Below the pieces are notes generated by a model. It saw only the letters and a list, made by a program, of their open reading frames with translations, was not told the DNA's origin and searched no databases. From positions 500,001 to 564,000 of the forward strand of contig JAJTWR010000290.1 of assembly GCA_021613335.1 (NCBI GenBank): 64,000 nucleotides of DNA, read 5' to 3'. The DNA comes from Whitmania pigra. Lineage: Eukaryota; Annelida; Clitellata; Hirudinida; Haemopidae. Positions 59,201 through 64,000 of this stretch are shown piece after piece (positions within the stretch are counted from its first letter, which is position 1; each line of letters opens with the position of its first letter). A program made the position numbers and the translations under genes.

Positions 59201-62200
59201 TGATAACAGAATGTCATTTCCTGGGTTAATTCTCAAATTGATGTCATAATTTTATCCTGCTGATCATTTTGTATCGTATGTGAATTTATTATGTTTGCCT
59301 GATTGGTTCAATAAACAAATAGTTAAGGTAACACAACTGACTTGCTGCCATTGGAGACAACATAAGCCATGTCAGTAATCTCGCACAACATTTCAGGTCC
59401 TGTGGGTTATACAACTTTGATTTGAAAATAAAAATATGCATTGTTAGAAACTTTAGTTGTATTAATTACACAAAAACATGCAATCAAGATGCATATTAAA
59501 ATTTGATTAATAATTAGCTTGCTAATAATAATTATTGCATTTACATTTTTCCTTTACTTATTGAAATATGATTTAGAATCTACAGATTTAGATGATAGGT
59601 TAAAACCTGGTGAAAGAGTTTTAAGAAGTTCCCCATTGTTGTAATTCCACATGCAGATGGAGCCCTCGCTCCCCCCTGTGAATAACCTACAAATGAATTG
59701 ACAATTGTGGTTGTTACGGCAGCAATAGTGATAGTGTTGATACCTCCTACAGCTATCATCTAACAACATGCAAGTTATGAAATGGTCATCCTTGGAGGCA
59801 TCAAATTGAAACAGTTTAGAGCCTGTCTGTATATCCCATATTTCAATCATCTGAAAATAAAATAATAACAATTATAATACTACAATATTAATAATTTATA
59901 TTATAATGACATTTATATTATACAACATTACAAGAATTGTAATATTAATAATAAAAAAATATTACCTCTTGTTATTATCAATTATGTTATTATTATTATT
60001 ATTATTATTATTATCATTATTGTTTTAATAACCACAAGAATTACAACTATTAGAGGTTTTTATCACTTTTAAAAACATTATCATTCAAAATCTTTTGAGC
60101 CTAAATATGTAAATATTAATAAGAATGTGACTCACTGATGACTCACAAGCAGTTATGAGCTGCTTACATACATGATTATAAATGATGGCCTGAATAGGAC
60201 CTCCGTAAGATAAAATACCATCGGTTTTTCTTGCAGGCCTTTATAAATACATACATTAGATGTATTAAGTGGCTACAGGAGCAGTGATGACAAAACGAAA
60301 TTTATAAATATTTGTCATAGCACTTAAAAGCAGTCGAAAGTTAACGCTGACAGATTCTTCTGTTGGATTAAGTTCAAGGTTTCGCTAATGATGAGGAGAC
60401 TCCTGCTATCCTGAAAATAGTGACACGCCTGTATGCTTCCAGAAATCCTATGGCTCCTTGGTCGGCATGACAGCAAGGAGCAATGGTTTAATAGGTCCCA
60501 TACCTGCTTTACATAATGTAATATATGCTTAACTGTAAATGTTTGTGTGCAAATGTTAATTGCATTATTTATATTAATTTAAAAATGCCTCTGATGATAA
60601 GACACCATACAAATTAACAATTAATATGTGTAAAATTGCGAATATATAGAATGAATAGGTGTGCTATTGGCTGAATGGCTGTGTCAGCAATGGTAGCATT
60701 CACAATGTGTTGCATCTGCAATCCAGCCTGCACCTTCAGGGAGCATCCTCGGGCAGAAGTATGATGTAAATGGTAGATCATAAATGGCAGATCGACTAAA
60801 AAAGGGCTTTCACATCCTACCCAGATACATGATGCTTTCAAAAGATTGGCTAATTGCATTATATAAAAAACTTATATCATAAGAAAGACTTCATTACTCA
60901 TGAAATTTAACATCATCATCGGCCTTCATAACATCAAGTCTAAATAACACCACTAACAAAGATGCACTTATCCAAAGAGATGGTGAACACCTTTTCTTCC
61001 TCATCTGAGATGTAAATATAAATGACAGGTGCTTCATGGGCCCTCAAAATAGAAATGGGCTTTCCTGGCATGTATGGGTTCCATACCCTCACATTTCTGT
61101 CTAAACCTTTCAAGTCAATAATATTATAATAAAAGTTATGTGTGGAAAAAAGGCTGAACCTCTTCGAGTTTGAGCTATACTAATGAACTTTTATAATAAA
61201 TATATTAATGTTAGTTGGTTTAGTAATACTAGATCACATTTTAGTAAAATATGCTCTTTATAAAGAATATATTATTTATTCAATCCATTAATTTAACCTG
61301 CAGTGACAATGTAGTTCCTGACCCTTGATGTGTCAAAACACTTTACTCCCTTATAAATTCTGAAAGCTGTCTCATCCGATCTTGGTCTGATCTTGGGATC
61401 CAAAAGGTTGGAGAATCCCTTAACAGATGTTGACCTACTTCTCTGAGATTTGAAAAAGTCTTGTTTTGGCATCTGGTCGATTTGTGATTTATCTTCGATA
61501 CAGCCTTTAATTGTTTATAATAAATAGTCATTCATGTTACCATGAACATTATGTCAATTTTACCTATGACTAAGGCTGTTTTTTCATTTTCAGAGCAAGA
61601 GATCAGTTGTCTCAGTTCAGGACTGTATCTGACCTGCACATCAAGGCTTCATCATTAGTGATATCCATTAGTTAACATTCAAAATATCATCATTAAATAA
61701 TTATCATTACTACTGCTATAATTACTGGCACTAACATTAATAAAAGAAAAGGTATGTGTATCACGTAACAATTTAGTATATCGATTGGATATCTTATATT
61801 TCTTAATAAGTTGTAATTGTTCATGTAAAAAATTGGGGACACCTTTGCTGGGTTGCAAACACAACACATTAAGACTGTTGGCACTAAAGTTGATTGCGGG
61901 CCTAAATCCTATTCTGTTGCTTTTACCGTCATTCGCAGGCACGCGACCCTCTTGCATGCCGATAAAGGGTCGTGTTAATTAAGGGTCCCGTTACCATCGT
62001 TATTGCTAGTACCTGTTGCACCCAGTCCTGATGTGCTTTCCATCTGCAGAACCGAACATAGGGAGGAGTTACAACCTTGTCTATGGATACAGTTGGAATT
62101 CCAGATTCCTTAGCCCCCCTTTTCCATGAGCTGGAATAACATGTATTTGCAGTTATCATTATGTATATTATTATTACTAGTTAATTTTCAACATAGTTAT

Positions 62201-62913
62201 CAGCAATGTCGCTTTTGACATTGAAAAAGAAGATCTTGGTTGATAATGGTGAGGTGAAGACAAAAATCAGGTGTGAGTGTAAAATGTTTGGATGCATTAA
62301 TAATGGTAGGAATTCATGATTGCTCAGCCAACCTTCTGATTCTCCACTGACTTTTGGCAAAAAGGATGTTAAAAAAATATTTTTAGAGAATATAAAGTAT
62401 TTTCAAAGTCAATTAAAAATATTTGTACATTAATTCAATGCCACAGAATGGCCATTGACATTATTGTTATCATTGCTGTTAATGACAATCTCTCACCTCA
62501 GACTATCTCTAACTGTAGTTAAGATCAAGATGTTGACACATCCTTCCAAATCACCAAATGATATTATACAGCTATCAGCACCCACATAACTTCAAGAGAA
62601 GCAAATTTATGAGTGGCTGAAGAGAATGTATTTGTGTATTCCATACCAGTAATCAATCTGCAATGGTATACTGGAAAACCCAGAAATTTGGCAGCATGCC
62701 TCAAGCGAAAATGAATCATAAAATTGAAGTTCTCTGTCGCTTGAAGAATTATAAAAACAAATGAATAACTCAGTCATAAAAAATCAATCCAATTGAGTAA
62801 AGCTGATGCATTGTAAAACGGATTGAAGTATACCCAGTGGAGATGATGATTTTATAGAACTGAAACATGACAGCAAAGTCTGTTACCCACTTCTGCTTCA
62901 CTGTATTAGGAGG
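56295..62913 (-). CDS. WDR49/WDR64-type WD-repeat protein, 3' part
   Basis: A WD-repeat protein of a family found mainly in ciliated animals. Exons on the minus strand join in phase: 62834-62913, 62647-62739, 62497-62589, 62013-62130, 61564-61633, 61298-61504, 60958-61106, about 60326-60503, 60136-60238, 59744-59850, 59607-59686, 59342-59399, 58944-59049, 58654-58789, 58300-58446, 58123-58233, 57771-57915, 57360-57488, 56831-57194 and 56295-56457. Typical blades include RELQFYD, GLDRNVRVWNPYMPGKPISI, ISLDKCIFVWDLLNH, MIEIWDIQTGSKLFQF, GGSEGSICMWNYNNGELL, TSSRDGLIMVWN and GDSQGFVHLWDIS. The N-terminal exons lie to the right, probably beyond 64000. The second-last exon could instead read through to a TGA at 56776, giving a different C-terminus. 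Confidence 0.8.
59985..60014 (+). repeat. (TTA)n microsatellite
   Basis: About ten ATT/TTA units in an intron of the WD-repeat gene. Confidence 0.85.
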
Positions 62914-64000
62914 CTAATAAATATTGTGGTTATTGTCATCAAAGCTATCATCGTAAAGCACCAAGATATAAATTCTGGAACAACATGACTTAATGATAAT
63001 AAAAATAATGGTGCTATTATTAATACCGAGTACTTGCACTTAATCCAAATTTTTAAAATATTGTTGCAAAATAATGAGGCTCAGTAAATGCTGAAATTAT
63101 ATTTGGTCTTATTCAGTAAACATTAAGTTTAGCAAGTGGATATTATCTGCTAATACCAGACTTAAGCAATAAACCTGATGCCCATCATTACGCAACAATC
63201 GCCTTACTTACTTATAGAATCAAAATATAGGATACTGATGGCTTTTGATTGGAATATGAGATCTTGTTAGGGGAGATGTAGTTTAATATAATCTACATCC
63301 TAACAGTCCTCAAAAGGTGTTGAATATAATTAATGCAAAGCTTAATTACAAAACTAATTAATTGTAAGACCTGTAACAATAACTTACTATTCCATAATCT
63401 AAGCATGCCTATATTGTAGTGTTGCATGTGCTACCACTTGCCCTTCCAGGCTCCTTCCCTTGAGCTTACCTCATAAAAGGTTTATACTCGTTATTTTCCA
63501 TTTTCCTACGACTTTCAGACATTAATAGCTTTATTACTAGCAGCATATGTAATATCTACAGATCTATAAATGCTTTACCTGCCGACTCATGTTTCAGTGT
63601 GAAGAGAAAATATGATTAATATGGGTTTAATCATTGATAAATTCAAAGTTCATTAGAGGAATGTGATGATAGGAATTGGTGTTTAATTATAAGCATTTAT
63701 TTGATAACATCCTTAAAAAATGTTTAAATGTTCTAAGATGACCCAAAACTCTCTTGAAAGACTAAAAATCTTAGCTTCTACATAGTGATGCTTTGATTAG
63801 CTTTTTAGAAATTTTTTATCCACTTTGGATTTACTGTTGATTGTAGCACTAAGTTAAACATCTTTTTAGGTCAAGATGTCTTAGAAATTTTTTTTTGTTT
63901 TTATTTTTAAATTTGTTTTTTATGATCCCCTTGTGTGTTTGTCGTTTATGTGTGTCCTCTTTGTTCTGTTCTTCAATAAAGATTTAAAACAATAAATTAT
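62914..64000. other. Upstream intron or spacer, no exon recognised
   Basis: AT-rich sequence on the 5' side of the WD-repeat gene. I found no further WD-repeat or EF-hand exon. The last 100 bases contain plus-strand AATAAA signals after a T-rich stretch, which could be the 3' end of another transcript or of a retroposon. Confidence 0.35.

Noticed and set aside
63880..64000. Possible LINE-like 3' tail with AATAAA
   Set aside because: No reverse transcriptase remains and no second copy in the window, so only a polyadenylation-like signal can be stated.
1..64000. CRISPR arrays, operons, bacterial promoters, tRNA or rRNA genes
   Set aside because: The window is intron-rich animal DNA, and I saw no complete tRNA cloverleaf, rRNA or spaced-repeat array.

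Overview
The window is a stretch of AT-rich, intron-containing animal nuclear DNA. The genes have short to medium introns with ordinary GT-AG borders and animal-type products: an ankyrin-binding adhesion molecule, gamma-secretase, a MAGUK, WWOX and nephrocystin-4. Intact nephrocystin-4 and a WDR49/64-type gene suggest a bilaterian invertebrate that builds cilia. I cannot place it more precisely. All assignments come from reading translated exons and splice sites by eye; no database search was run.

Layout. 937-5131 (+) is the 3' part of an L1/neuroglian-type Ig adhesion gene with no visible fibronectin repeats. 6127-10569 (-) is a Copia-type LTR retrotransposon with identical LTRs but a broken reading frame. 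10880-15338 (+) is nicastrin. 16983-20062 (-) is a CASK/MPP1-type PDZ-SH3-GUK protein whose SH3 domain contains a possible optional in-frame intron. 21187-21943 (+) is MBF1/EDF1. 22435-23755 (-) is DPH5, with a decayed copy of its last exon nearby. 24023-29832 (+) is an RPRD2-type CTD-interacting protein. 31940-35597 (+) is an unrecognised single-pass membrane protein of 236 residues. 36142-38548 (-) is WWOX with one frameshift. 38919-40450 (+) is an ankyrin-repeat/SOCS-box protein. 42233-45966 (+) is a 773-residue protein whose C-terminus resembles mitochondria-eating protein (MIEAP/SPATA18). 46725-55381 (+) is nephrocystin-4. 56295-62913 (-) is the 3' part of a WDR49/WDR64-type WD-repeat gene that probably continues to the right.

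The genes are ordinary housekeeping, signalling and ciliary genes and do not form one pathway. Three pairs are head to head (CASK-like/MBF1, DPH5/RPRD2, WWOX/ASB-like) with gaps of about 270 to 1125 bp, so shared promoters are plausible. Several pairs are tail to tail.

The points most worth checking are the optional intron in the SH3 domain, the L1-type tail on an Ig-only ectodomain, the unrecognised membrane protein, the long direct repeats flanking the Copia element, the GC-AG intron and frameshift in WWOX, and the two tandem repeats in nephrocystin-4 introns. I did not find anything I would call a new multi-gene system.
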